A DNA stretch of 64,000 bases from Bin80 sp965261255 (GTDB lineage: Bacteria > Bacteroidota > Rhodothermia > Rhodothermales > Bin80). The notes below the pieces were generated by a model, which was given only the letters and a program-made list of their open reading frames with translations, was not told the origin of the DNA and searched no databases. Within the stretch, counting starts at the first letter, position 1. Every line of letters begins with the position of its first letter. The stretch lies in contig CBDHCQ010000004.1 in NCBI GenBank assembly GCA_965261255.1, positions 2,232,001-2,296,000 on the forward strand, read 5' to 3'. The position numbers and the translations under genes were made by a program. Positions 63,915 through 64,000 of this stretch are shown here, in pieces.

Positions 63915-64000
63915 CTACTTCTCGTACACTACTGACCGCACACGGGTCTGACCAAAAGCACCAGTATTTCCAATCTCGTTGATCAATCCCGGAAGTTCAT
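63915..64000 (-). CDS. csb1: Csb1 (Cas7) C-terminal end, cut by window edge
   Basis: Minus-strand frame ending at TAG 63915-63917 with residues ELPGLINEIGNTGAFGQTRV then RSVVYEK. Its place directly before csb2 is that of csb1 (Cas7, the crRNA-covering backbone of type I-G Cascade). Only 27 codons are visible, so the call rests mostly on position. Confidence 0.6.
   Translation of the reverse strand, partial: ELPGLINEIGNTGAFGQTRVRSVVYEK

Overview
The window reads as a chromosome segment of a Gram-negative bacterium of the Bacteroidota/Rhodothermota side of the FCB group. The pointers are a PorZ-like type IX secretion protein with a C-terminal sorting-type domain, BshB1 of bacillithiol synthesis, two 6-bladed beta-propeller proteins of the GxxGEGPGEF type, a DUF4105 envelope protein and a BamD-like lipoprotein. 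Taxonomy is inferred from gene content only; no rRNA is present.

Left part (1-25 kb) is mostly housekeeping and mostly on the minus strand: a carbon-nitrogen hydrolase cut by the left edge, prmC, a ZIP-like transporter, a class I amidotransferase, two propeller proteins with an IS1595-like remnant and a small lipoprotein between them, an NhaC-type antiporter, a thioredoxin-family protein and a PhoU-domain protein. These are followed by the tight series nadD, bamD, a TPR/Leu-Ile-Val-binding lipoprotein-activator-like protein, guaA, gcvH, accC, accB, efp, bshB1, leuS, and then dnaJ-grpE-hrcA. sppA runs divergently from hrcA.

From the 3' end of sppA (26.6 kb) to gpmI (52.3 kb) lies a large accessory island. 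Four diverged copies of the sppA 3' end and/or its downstream flank (about 26656, 30694, 35701 and 42010) separate the cargo blocks, so the island looks assembled by repeated insertion or recombination at one joint. Block 1 is a MORC-like GHKL ATPase-nuclease coupled to a 5-methylcytosine methyltransferase. Block 2 is a GPP34-cytochrome P450 fusion followed by a membrane acyltransferase. Block 3 has a PPOX flavoprotein, an ISL3 transposase remnant, an Mrr-nSTAND3 NTPase and a decayed AbrB/PIN pair. Block 4 has a complete type IC restriction system (hsdM-hsdS-hsdR) and a SIR2-HerA pair.

Right part (52-64 kb) returns to core genes: gpmI, nth (with an unusual Cys-containing tail), a DUF4105 protein, tRNA-Glu and tRNA-His, porZ-like, ribH and a flippase-like membrane protein. 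It ends with a type I-G CRISPR-Cas locus. csb1 (cut by the right edge) and csb2 look intact, but the adaptation genes cas1 and cas2 survive only as fragments with in-frame stops, and the nine-repeat array is degenerate with one duplicated spacer. The locus looks like an effector module that can no longer acquire spacers.
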